Source of the DNA: Turritopsis dohrnii | Taxonomy: Eukaryota; Cnidaria; Hydrozoa; Anthoathecata; Oceaniidae | Length of the DNA: 64,000 nt | Assembly (NCBI GenBank): GCA_027922465.2 | Contig: BQMF02000366.1 | Span: 62,001 to 126,000, forward strand | Direction: 5' to 3' | Part shown: one piece after another, positions 22,001-30,556 of the stretch | Numbering within the stretch: the stretch's first letter is position 1 | Layout: every line of letters starts with the position of its first letter | The notes under the pieces: model-generated | Database searches by the model: none | Seen by the model: only the letters and a program-made list of their open reading frames with translations | What the model was told of the DNA's origin: nothing | Made by a program: the position numbers and the translations under genes

Positions 22001-25000
22001 CGTGCTATGACAAACAAAATAAGGCAAAATCATGGACTCAATGCACCACGAGACTTAGTTTACAACTTGATGTATGAAGCTAACCCCGATATGGTTAAAA
22101 ATCGGACACCTCGATTCAAGAAAAAGAAAAATAAAGAACAGTTTGTTTCAGAAGGAGTAAATTGGTTTCATTCATTAGATGGCCACGATAAGCTAATGGG
22201 GTACCAAAACTCAACGTACCCCATTGCTATCTATGGTTGCATCGATACAGCAAGTCGAAAGATTTTATGGCTGAAATGCTGGACATCAAACAGTGATCCA
22301 AACTTACCTGGCTATTGGTATATTGAACATCTTCTGGAAACAGGACTTTTAGCTAGGAACATCAGAATTGATCGTGGCACAGAAACTGGAAAATTGGCTT
22401 CAGTTCATAGTTTTCTTCGAAGACATCAAGGCGACTTAGCTGACCCCTGTGACTCAGTGCATTATGGACCATCTACATCAAACAAGGCAAGTTACATAGT
22501 ACAGTATGGTTGCAAAAATGTTAAGGTGTGAAATGAGGCCAGAAGGTGTAATTCTCAGCGACATTGAGGAACCTGAGCAGATGTCCATAATATGGACTTT
22601 ACATGTTTTAAGAAAAGATAATATGAAAAGTGGTTCATTTTGAGTTGGTTTTTATGCTTTTACCAAATTAAAAAGTGCAAAAATGTAACAAAAAAACACT
22701 TTCATAAATTTTGAAAAATCATGACATCATGGACTTTTGGGGGGATTTTAGGGCAAAAAATGGTTTTTTGGTTGGGGCTGGATGGGATAAGCTGTCAAAA
22801 TTTGATTTTTGTCTGGGTTCATTTTTACATGGTTTATCAGTCTCAACTAAAGTCATCACCTAAATTTCTCTTATCTAGCCCATGTTGCTGAGGTTTTCAG
22901 GGTTAATTTATTCAAAAATACAAGGCATACAATTGATATCAATGCTATTCTTTTTATAGATCGAAAGATGGTGGAGGGAACTCCATGACCGTCTGGAAAA
23001 GTTCTTTAAAAAAGGTTTAAATGAATTAAAGAATGATGGTGATTATGAACCTACCAGCCCTCAGCATAGGTGAGGGTAGTAATATGTATGCTAATATGAT
23101 TATTGCATAGCTATTTTAAGCAAATTCATGTGCAACATGTCCATAATATTTTTAGAAATTTATTGGCATTTATTATGATACCACTAATTCAAAGAGAACT
23201 AGACATCTTTAAAGATACTGTCTGGAATACACACAGAATTCGCTGCCAAAAAAATACGTTACTTCCGAGTGGAGTTCCGAACCATATGTATGATTTTCCT
23301 AATGAGTATGGGCTTGAACAATGTGGTATGTATTTTCTATACACAAAAGACTCTTTTCTCAGTGTGCTCTTTTAACTTCCTTTTACTACTTCTACAGAAG
23401 AATGAAATGGACAACTTGAAAGTGTTACATCATTATTTTCCTGTCTACAGGATTGTATATGTTGCTTTTTTGCAGGACATATTATTTCGAAAGAAGAAAT
23501 TAAAGAAGCTGCAATCAACTCTGGTGTTCTGGTAGCTGGCCAAGATTTTCTCCACAATGATGTACGCACAAGATGTGAAATGCTGATACCCAAACCGGCA
23601 GAAATCTCCTCAAAGCACTTTAAAACCGCATATTTGTATTTAAAGCAAAACTTTTGATTAAGCCTATTTTGTCTATTCTTTAGTTATTTTAGTATATTTT
23701 GTTAATGAAAAAGTACCGCTTTGCTCTACCTGCCATTCATCTTGTATCATGTAAATATTCTTTTTCATGCTATCAAAAAGCTATTAGGAAGGTTAACTTT
23801 GTTTTTGTTTTTATATGTATACTGAAACTTTGCATCTTTTGTTGTATTCATTTAAAAAAACTAATACAAATAGATGATATACGGCTGCATAACCCTTTCT
23901 TTCCCCTGCCCAGCATATGTATTATATATCCTAGATCTTTTGAATAAGTTCTTAAGGGTTTAAGTCACATGAGTTATGAAAGAGAAAATTTCAAAAAACA
24001 TGAAAAAACATTGTTGAAAAAGTCATCAGGAAATGATTCTTTTTTTTTTTTTGTAGAAAAGCAATATACACAAACAATGGCCAAAAAGAATCCAGCTTGG
24101 GATCTAATTGCAAAAAAAGTTTCTGATAAAAGAAAGGGAGAAAAAGCTGGTGGTACAAAGGCTGGGTTATCATCCAAGATATTGGCAATTCTGGACAGAG
24201 AAGAGTTAACTGTACAAAGGTTGAGTAGTGAAGTTAGTGGCAAAAACCCGAAATACTCACTAATTGGGGCACGTGAATTTGTGCCCTTTACATTCCCAAC
24301 ATTTACCGTTGAAAATATAAAGAAAGCTTGTTTGGATCATTATTGCACTGTAGATCCAACATTAACTGGAAGTGCCTGTGATGTTCTCGCTTCAGATCGT
24401 GGTCCATCATGTACAAACATTGATCAGTTACCTAACCCTAGCTTGATCAATGTTAGATTTTTAGGTGGTAGCATCTTCAATTCCACGAGAAAAAGGACTT
24501 TCTCTCTTGCTTCCTCTCCCTCAGCTGGTCATGTGAAATCTGTTGCTGCTTCCGTACCCGCTTCATTGTTGTTTAAGCGGAAAAAAACTCAGCCAGTATT
24601 GGTGCCAACAATCTCAATGTCAAACATGCTGAAGTTGGGCAAAGTTTTGGAATCAAAGGCAGTCTCTATAAAAGTCCAGACATTTTCTGTGTTACATATG
24701 GTTTGGTCAGAGTCCAAGAATGTTAATTTTACCATATCTGAAAACTCTCTTGGCGAAGGCACTTTTAGAAAGGCATTTCTAGCTAATAGCTTGGACAAAG
24801 ATTATGCGAATCATTCGTGGGTAATTAAAAGGCTTAAAGATGATGCAATATCCAGCATCGCTGACCTGGATCAAACACCTGAGCAACAAACAAGAAAAGT
24901 GGTGCAAATGCACTGCTTAGCAAAATATTTCACATTAAAAATGAAGGAGCATGTTGCAGAAAATTGTTCATCTGCGTTTGGCGATACTTTCGAGTATACA

Positions 25001-28000
25001 GATATAATGTTTGGAGAACTTTGCGTGGAAGGTGTCAACGAATATGTGACAATTGAGGAGTATTTGGTGGGAACATTCGAAAAGTATTTAAATAATGATG
25101 CTAAATGTGATGATGGGCCAAAAGATGATTTGGTACAAAAAGGAGAATGCCTAGCCCATTATTCATACTACCAATCTGAGGGTCAGTTGCTGCTGACAGA
25201 TATCCAGGGATGTAAGTATATGTTAAGCGACCCAGAAATCGCAAGTGTTAAATGCTTCAAAGATGGTGAACATATGTATGCGTTTGGAAACCTTTCAACT
25301 ATTGCCATCAAAACATTTGGTTTGAGCCACGAGTGTGGAAAGTATTGTGAATTATTAAAGTTGCCGAAATTGAACAAAGAAGAATTTCAGGCTATGGAAG
25401 ATGACGTGTAGGAATTTGTTTTCTTTCATTTTTGCTTGTTTTAGGCTTATGTATTTATCTTTTATTTTAATTTATTTTATTTTTAAGAAAATTTGCACAC
25501 TTCCTTTTTAAAGTCTGTTCAAAAAATATGTGGACTAATTTCAGTTACCATGTGGAAACCAGATTTAGCAAATTACATCAATTCCCTTGAGCCTGGTTTT
25601 TATATAAAAGCTGAAATCAGTCCACATATTTTTGGAACAGACTTTAGCTTGATCTCCAGCGTCTGAACCTTTCCTGTAATGAAGAGCCAATGAATCGTTT
25701 TCCAAAACGTCGAAGGAGAGCCACGTAATTATTGTGTATTCCTCTTGGGAATAATATGTTATCTACTACGCAAAGGAGTGTACAAAAGCAAGACACATGC
25801 AACCAATAATAGAGCCAAATTGCGATGGAATCGTATTTTTCTATTGTAGAAATATTTCACACACTTCAAAATATGCGCATAAAATTTTCGGAAATCTTGA
25901 AAAAGATAGTTCATTCTGGGACAGCGTTTTTCAAAATAGCGCGCGCAATATGAAAAAGTGCGGAGGGTCCGCAGGTCGTCAGGCTACGTTCGTATTTATT
26001 TTTTTTCCTGTAAGATATTGCTTTACTTTTTAGACAGTTGTATTTTATCTTGTTTAGTAACAGTTGCGTTTGAATAACAGCTTTTCTTGACAAATTCTTA
26101 GTTATCATTCCACCTCTACCAATTTTATGACTTTCGCCTTTTGACTGGACTATGTTTTAATTTCAAACTGTGTGGACAGATAAAAGTCAAAATGGGGTGC
26201 GTCGAAACTAAATAGTTGAAAAAAAATTGTTTACAATGTTTTTGACTGACGTCTTAATTGAGAAATAAAACAAAAACGTACTTGCGTAGTCGGGTAATAA
26301 AGATGACGTATTGCCCTCGCTAAAGCTTGGCAAAGTGATAAAATCCGTGCCTGTTCACAAACTCCCCAACAAACACACGAAAAAGTGCCGACGGTTTATT
26401 GTAGTTATAGTTCTTGCTCCTCGTTCAGAGGTCAGTGAGAAAAATCACAGCCAAGCATCCTGTTGAAAAATGTTGCTGTTTCTTAGGGATTAAAATCGAG
26501 AAGAGCCCCTGGGGGATCAGATTGACTAGAAAATAATACTGCAAAAAAATCAACCTCGTTTCCAGGGCGTCTCCTTTCTGACGGGCTAAAAGAGAAAGAG
26601 GCCCTAGGATCTAGGCTGCAAAAATATAGAAACACTGCAAGTTAAAAGTTGGCCGAGAGCCGCCAAAAAAAAGTAATGATAATTAAAACGAAATCAAATT
26701 TGCTTGGCCGAGAACCGCCAAAAATAACATTGACAAAAAAAGAATTTAATTTGTTGAACAAAAAAAAATCAAATACTTATAAAAAGTAAAAACAAAGTGA
26801 AAAAAAAAGCTAAAAACAAAAATGAAATAAAAAAATGAAATGAAATGAAACATAACTTCATGAAATCACACAACTTTTCTACTTGGCGGCTCTCGGCCAC
26901 CATAGATGACCTTATTCAATCAAACCTGCACTTGGTAATTCGTATTGTCTATTTAGATAATATCCTAAAGTTTGGCCATAACCAATTGCTTAAATCTAAA
27001 TCTTTTGAGGAATGATGAATGTGTTCTTATGGGCAATTCTGAAGAACGGGAAGCACTACGAATTGAACAAGATGATGCTTACATGGAGTCCCTGAGTCAA
27101 GATAGGAAGTATGAAACTGAGCAAAAAGAGTTACGTGATTAGTTCGGGAAAAGCGCGTTAATGATTACATAGTGGACAGTTAGTTCGGGAAAAGCGTGAT
27201 AATAAACGAAATGGACAGTTAACTCAAAAGGACCTGATAATTTAAGTAAATATTTTCTAATGGGGTCAATATTTTTTTGATCAAGAAAGGTAGCATAGAC
27301 AGATAAAACGTGATAATGTTATCTCAATAATAAATTGTATTTGATGGAATAAAATTGATCTAGATGTCACTAATGGGCCACGGTAAATATTCATATAATT
27401 CATCAAACATTGCTTAGAATCAATTTAAGCATCAAATAGGCAAATTGATTTTCTGATTATGTTTTTACTTATTTCAGAATTTTTACTCCGAACAATCATT
27501 CGGAAACATCGCCTCTAGAGAATCAGATACTGAAGTATGTAATCTGATATTTTCTTAGTTTTTAAAACCAAATTTTAATAGAATTTTCTTATAGCACAGG
27601 ATATCGCATTGGAAAAACAACTGGGAAATGCAAAACTGAACTGTTCAATGTTCTTGCCTTCTTTTCCTTACAACAAGCATTCGTTTTCTAAATGACACTA
27701 CAATAAGTGACAGTGATTGCTACCTTTACAGTGATTGCTAAACTTTATTATTACTTAGTATAAACTTTGCTTCTATTAAACCAGTGCACATTTTGACCAA
27801 AGTTATGGTTGCTCATGCACTGACGTGGTGGGGCTGGGGAGAGATGATTCTGTAGTAGTTGTTTGAACAGTCCACGGAGAAATAGAATTATTTTCAGACA
27901 TTTCTCACTAAAGTTTCTTTTTGTTCATTTTTTATACTTTTGACTTTGTGCTTTTAGAGAAATAGTCAATATGATTGACGAATTTAACAAGAAGCTGGAC

Positions 28001-30556
28001 ACATTGCAGCGAACGGTGGACAAGCAGCAGACCGTAATTGATGGGTTGGTAGCTGCAATTGAAGATACACGATCTGCCAATGCCAACAACACTTCCAGAC
28101 AAGAAGAAGAAGCTTTGCCTGTTGAGCTTTCTGTATGTAATGCCGCAATTCATTCTCAATTTGCTTTTTTAGTCCTTTTTTAAAATCTGTACTCAAGCAT
28201 TTCAAGTCATAATAGCAAATGATTCATGACGCATACAAAGTCATTGATGAGAAGGTTAATGTTAATGTTAGTTAAGGTTAGTGCGAGTATCTTTCATTTT
28301 TACTAAATTTTACCGGCAGTGGTGCGTACAAAAATAGTCAGCCAAACATAATAGACCTAGGATTCAATATTATGTACCATAACACCTATGATTATGTCGA
28401 TTTAATTCGACCCATAACATTTCCGTGACCAATAATATCGTCACGATGATAAAAGACAAGTTTCCTGACTCGTCTGACTTCTCATTGCGAACTATTCGAA
28501 GTATGACAAATTAACCATTTTTTGTCCAAAATCATTGCATTCCACCATCTTTTTGACATAGGTATGTTAATACAATTTTTGTTAGGCTGATAGTTCGTGT
28601 TCAAATCAATAATAACAATACTGTTGATCTGAAAAACTAACAAGAGCCAGATGGCGCAAAACGGTAGCAGCAAGCAGCATACTTTCGAAAGCACGACCAA
28701 AAATTGCCATAAACAAAATAGTTAGTGTAAAAACCACTAACCCTAATATCCAGCAAACATTCTAAAATAAATTTTTCTAATATTTCATCGCTTAATAATA
28801 CATGAAGAAAGAAATATAGAAGAAAGAAAGGCTTTAAGTTAAAAGTAGTAAGTAGTTACTTTTACTAAAAATGCTTAACATTTGGATGTAAGGTACGATT
28901 TTATCGTCGGTAGTTCAACCTTAACTAACTTTTTAAAGTCTGTTTAAAAATAGTGTGCACACTTTTAAGATTTGCTTACCATTTGCTCAATTCTGAACCA
29001 ATTTTAACAAATTTGGTATCGTTGGATAGACATTAAAAAGCACCATATTGTACAGAAATAAAAAACCCAAAAAAAGAAAAAGAAAATGAAGAAAACAGAA
29101 GATGAAAAAAAACAAATGTTTTATACAAAAGTCATATATATTTGATTTTTATATCATTGGAAACCTTATTCTTTGGCGATTTCAAAAATATATATATTTA
29201 ATGGAAAATTTTCATTAGTTTTTGGAATATTGCAGCAACGATGCTATTACTTAGAACATTTTAGACTTTTCAACCATTTGCAATTTTTAGAAAGCCGGGG
29301 GTTACTTTATAAATAATTTCATAGTGCATTTAGTTATACATTATTCAAAACAATTACATTTGATGTGAAAATAATGCTGAACTTATTGCAGTGTCCAAAT
29401 TCTATTGAGCCAAAACTTGATTTGATAAAATGGAATAGACAAAAAGCCACTCAAATAGTGTTTTCAAACGTGAAATTATAACGCGTGTATGTTTAAAATG
29501 TATGGAAAAGTAATGTAATGTTGTTATAGTGTAATCTAGACTTTGATTTGATTGATGTGATTTGATTTTCACACCTTAAAAAGTTGTTAATGTTCTTGCT
29601 TAAGTACAAGTATAATTACTGTGTTTTCAGATATTTCCCCCGTCTTTCAAAAATCAATAAAACTGCCAAATTTCAATATACCCCCAAATGTATCATAATA
29701 AACAGACTTTAAAAAGTTAGTTAAGGTTGAACTACCGACGATAAAATCGTACCTTACATCCAAATGTTAAGCATTTTTAGTAAAAGTAACTACTTACTAC
29801 TTTTAACTTAAAGCCTTTCTTTCTTCTATATTTCTTTCTTCATGTATTATTAAGCGATGAAATATTAGAAAAATTTATTTTAGAATGTTTGCTGGATATA
29901 ACCTTGGAATATTTTTAGACTGCGTTCCTTTGTGAGATTTCATATGATTTTCTGAACGAAATCTGATCGAATGTTAAGCGTAGGCTAAAAACTGCCGTTT
30001 CGGCCGGAGGAGTAGGAGGAGTAGTAGTAGTAGGAGTCCAAGGGTGTTACGCTGCTACCGTAATAACACAATGTATATCAATTTACACAAGCCTGTCGAA
30101 GATACTTCCAGACTCGAGAGCAGAGAAAGAAAAAGTGAATGATAATTACGACCAATTAAAAGAATTAAAGAGGCAAAATTTGACTATAGAGTAAGTTCTT
30201 ACGTTACTATTACAACCTCTCTCTTTAGTACTTTACATGAAAGAGGTTTACAAATATTTTTTCTTTTTCACATGTTTTGTTAGTTGAAGAACGCACGTAG
30301 CAAATTTGGTGATTCGGAGGTGTGGAGTGAAATACCTGCCGAATTGATGAGTGACACTGAAGATGACCAATATGGTAACAAGGTGAAAAGGTCTGTTTTG
30401 TGGCGAATGGACGCGGTCACGGAATTGTGTTGCGAGAGTGATCGTGCTCGAAACATTTTGTATATGTATGGGGAACATACAGCATGTGGGCCAAGCAACA
30501 AAGTACCGGTGACATTGATAAAGCCACAATTTGTTAATGACTTTGTTACCGAGTAA
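19025..30556 (+). CDS. Coiled-coil protein gene of unknown function (host gene)
   Basis: Four plus-strand exons fit by phase: about 19025-19119 (phase 2 out), 27478-27534 (2 to 2), 27958-28132 (2 to 0) and 30284-30556 (stop TAA). The first encodes a basic, nuclear-signal-like patch, PPPKKR. The third gives a heptad-rich coiled coil (about residues EIVNMIDEFNKKLDTLQ onward). The last encodes a compact C-terminal domain with FGDSEVWSEIP, RSVLWRMD and a final KPQFVNDFVTE. Donors read AG|GTAGGC, AA|GTATGT and CT|GTATGT. The 5' end is not found because an in-frame TGA lies just upstream of the first exon's probable acceptor. No family was identified with confidence. The first intron is occupied by an 8.2-kb transposon and the last by a fold-back element. 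Splice sites on both sides of the transposon remain intact. Confidence 0.6.
19360..19832. repeat. Subterminal ~41-bp repeat array, left end
   Basis: About 11-12 copies of a ~41-bp unit built on CGCGCCTTTCCCGAACTAAC followed by TGTCCATTACGTAATTATTAA or TGGCC variants; unit starts at 19407, 19448, 19490 and 19531 show the spacing. The right end has two or three reverse-complement copies at 27141-27230. Such arrays in DNA transposons usually bind the transposase; here that role is inferred. TG/GG and ACGTAA/ACTATA variants alternate. Confidence 0.88.
19872..21206 (+). CDS. SAM-like / GGG-domain protein of the transposon
   Basis: Three exons join in phase 0: 19872-19895 (ATG, donor AAA|GTAAGT), 20422-20487 (donor AAG|GTATAT) and 20607-21206 (stop TAG). 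The product is 229 residues. Residues ~9-57 look like a SAM-type helical domain (FLLSRDVEQAVIDNF then WTASEEQLRQLGL). The middle has a second domain with LGWKHFQADLKCY, SANGGGSRIAAF and FFPDGKSSFG, the pattern I know from the N-termini of transposon-associated G2E3-like ubiquitin-ligase-like proteins in fish and cnidarians. No HECT domain follows; the protein ends in an acidic run (ESDDSDEDDYGG) and a basic tail. It is the first gene behind the left subterminal array, so its promoter probably lies in that array. Its job is unknown; an adaptor for the integrase or kinase is speculation. Confidence 0.78.
21207..21751. other. Intergenic spacer and leader of the integrase gene
   Basis: Non-coding gap inside the transposon. 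An A-rich stretch with several AAAATAAAA runs at 21222-21266 could serve polyadenylation of the first gene. No core promoter could be assigned. Confidence 0.35.
21752..23657 (+). CDS. IS3-like DDE integrase/transposase
   Basis: Four exons give 398 residues: 21752-22486, 22960-23069, 23156-23325 and 23476-23657 (stop TGA), phases 0, 2 and 1. The first intron has a GC donor, AAG|GCAAGT; reading through instead reaches a stop at about 22531 and loses the catalytic glutamate. Residues 1-135 hold a helix-rich DNA-binding region with SMRSLERRLSYF, LGYRAMTNKIRQNHG and a lysine patch RFKKKKNK. The catalytic core follows: FHSLDGHDKLMGY with Asp143, IDTASRK, RIDRGTETG with Asp207, and, across the splice, IERWW with Glu247, i.e. 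a DD39E triad. The C-terminal exons contain LIQRELDIF and NTHRIR, typical of this integrase family. It would cut and join the ends of the surrounding element in the nucleus. No frame lesions are visible. Assignment to the IS3EU-like group is from memory of the family. Confidence 0.85.
24077..25411 (+). CDS. Alpha-type (MHCK/eEF2K-like) protein kinase of the transposon
   Basis: A single coding exon of 444 residues is read from the ATG at 24077 (context AACAATGGC), just after a long T tract and acceptor TTTGTAG at about 24054. The frame opens further up at 23969, but that part is A/T-rich and probably untranslated. Residues 1-215 form a Ser/Lys-rich region with a conserved-looking CDVLASDRGPSC block. 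The alpha-kinase domain spans ~220-430: glycine loop GEGTFRKA (226-233), ATP-contacting Lys in WVIKRLKDD (Lys251), FEYTDIMFGE, YVTIEEYLVG, catalytic TDIQG (374-378), MLSDPEI, and the zinc site HECGKYC (His418, Cys420, Cys424). The loop usually rich in glycine before the zinc site reads FGNLSTIAIKTF, a departure from the family. It should phosphorylate proteins on Ser/Thr. It lies 420 bases behind the integrase, same strand, inside the same inverted repeats. Confidence 0.85.
   Translation: MAKKNPAWDLIAKKVSDKRKGEKAGGTKAGLSSKILAILDREELTVQRLSSEVSGKNPKYSLIGAREFVPFTFPTFTVENIKKACLDHYCTVDPTLTGSACDVLASDRGPSCTNIDQLPNPSLINVRFLGGSIFNSTRKRTFSLASSPSAGHVKSVAASVPASLLFKRKKTQPVLVPTISMSNMLKLGKVLESKAVSIKVQTFSVLHMVWSESKNVNFTISENSLGEGTFRKAFLANSLDKDYANHSWVIKRLKDDAISSIADLDQTPEQQTRKVVQMHCLAKYFTLKMKEHVAENCSSAFGDTFEYTDIMFGELCVEGVNEYVTIEEYLVGTFEKYLNNDAKCDDGPKDDLVQKGECLAHYSYYQSEGQLLLTDIQGCKYMLSDPEIASVKCFKDGEHMYAFGNLSTIAIKTFGLSHECGKYCELLKLPKLNKEEFQAMEDDV
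25412..26649. other. Transposon interior without gene; contains a 138-bp MITE
   Basis: Non-coding region after the kinase gene. At 25509-25646 lies a MITE with ends TAAAGTCTGTTC and GAACAGACTTTA and ~37-bp arms (ATATGTGGACTAATTTCAG pairs with its complement). The rest shows no coding pattern. Confidence 0.6.
25509..25646. mobile_element. TAAAGTCTGT-family MITE
   Basis: 138-bp inverted-repeat element with imperfect ~37-bp arms, no coding capacity, ends identical in the first ten bases to the elements at 28934-29711 and 33786-34842. It is nested in the large transposon, so the family moved after the large element arrived. Confidence 0.8.
26650..26910. repeat. GGCCGAGAGCCGCCAA repeats and inverted copy of gene end
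   Basis: The 16-mer GGCCGAGAGCCGCCAA occurs at about 26652 and, with one change, at 26706 on plus. It also occurs on minus at about 26884-26899 within a 34-bp exact inverted copy (26877-26910) of 21168-21201, the last codons of the SAM-like gene. Long A-rich runs lie between. This may be a partial inverted duplication of the gene's 3' end, possibly a shared terminator or a rearrangement scar. Confidence 0.65.
26990..27141 (+). pseudogene. Possible remnant exon near right end of transposon
   Basis: One frame is open from about 26970 to TAG at 27139-27141, directly abutting the first right-end subterminal repeat. The translation ends with a highly charged helix, EEREALRIEQDDAYMESLSQ and onward, of the type found in UBX/FAF-like and other ubiquitin-pathway coiled segments. 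No start codon context or acceptor is convincing. It could be the stranded last exon of a longer version of the SAM-like gene. Confidence 0.4.
28133..30283. other. Last intron of coiled-coil gene, with fold-back element
   Basis: It holds the fold-back element 28746-29899 and otherwise non-coding sequence. A GGAGGAGTAGGAGGAG purine-rich run lies near 30005. Confidence 0.5.
28746..29899. mobile_element. Fold-back element with nested TAAAGTCTGT element
   Basis: Bases 28746-28946 are repeated in reverse complement at 29699-29899 (201 bp each, apparently identical in every stretch I compared). Within these arms sit the ends TAAAGTCTGTTTA (28934) and TAAACAGACTTTA (ending 29711), so a 778-bp TAAAGTCTGT-family element forms the centre and its flanks are themselves inverted copies. 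There is no coding capacity. Confidence 0.85.

Larger units (their letters stand above)
19187..27386 (+). mobile_element. 8.2-kb DNA transposon carrying integrase, alpha-kinase and SAM-like genes
   Basis: Both ends begin TTACCGTGGCCCATTAGTGA on their own strand (19187 on plus, 27386 on minus). The inverted repeats continue for about 250-350 bp with phrases such as ATTATCACGTTTTATCTG and ACCCCATTAGAAA present at both ends; the left arm has a ~45-base extra block. Flanking bases read AATAT on the left and ATATT on the right, so a 4-bp ATAT duplication is possible but confounded by palindromy. Inside lie subterminal ~41-bp repeats and three plus-strand genes: SAM-like (19872-21206), DDE integrase (21752-23657) and alpha-kinase (24077-25411). 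A possible remnant exon lies at 26990-27141. A 138-bp MITE (25509-25646) has jumped into it. All three genes look intact, suggesting recent activity. The integrase resembles eukaryotic IS3-like (IS3EU) transposases; assignment of the whole element is inference. Confidence 0.88.

Noticed and set aside
22487..22531. Unspliced end of the integrase
   Set aside because: Reading through the GC donor gives 14 residues and a stop, losing the catalytic Glu; the spliced form matches the integrase family.
23969..24076. N-terminal extension of the alpha-kinase
   Set aside because: The 36 extra residues come from A-rich DNA and a long T tract followed by an acceptor; the ATG at 24077 has better context.
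19187..27386. Polinton/Maverick element
   Set aside because: Long inverted repeats and an integrase fit, but there is no DNA polymerase B, capsid, ATPase or protease gene, and the ends do not begin with AG.
30248..30529. Minus-strand proteins near 30.3-30.5 kb
   Set aside because: They are antisense to the last coiled-coil gene exon, which has matching splice phases.
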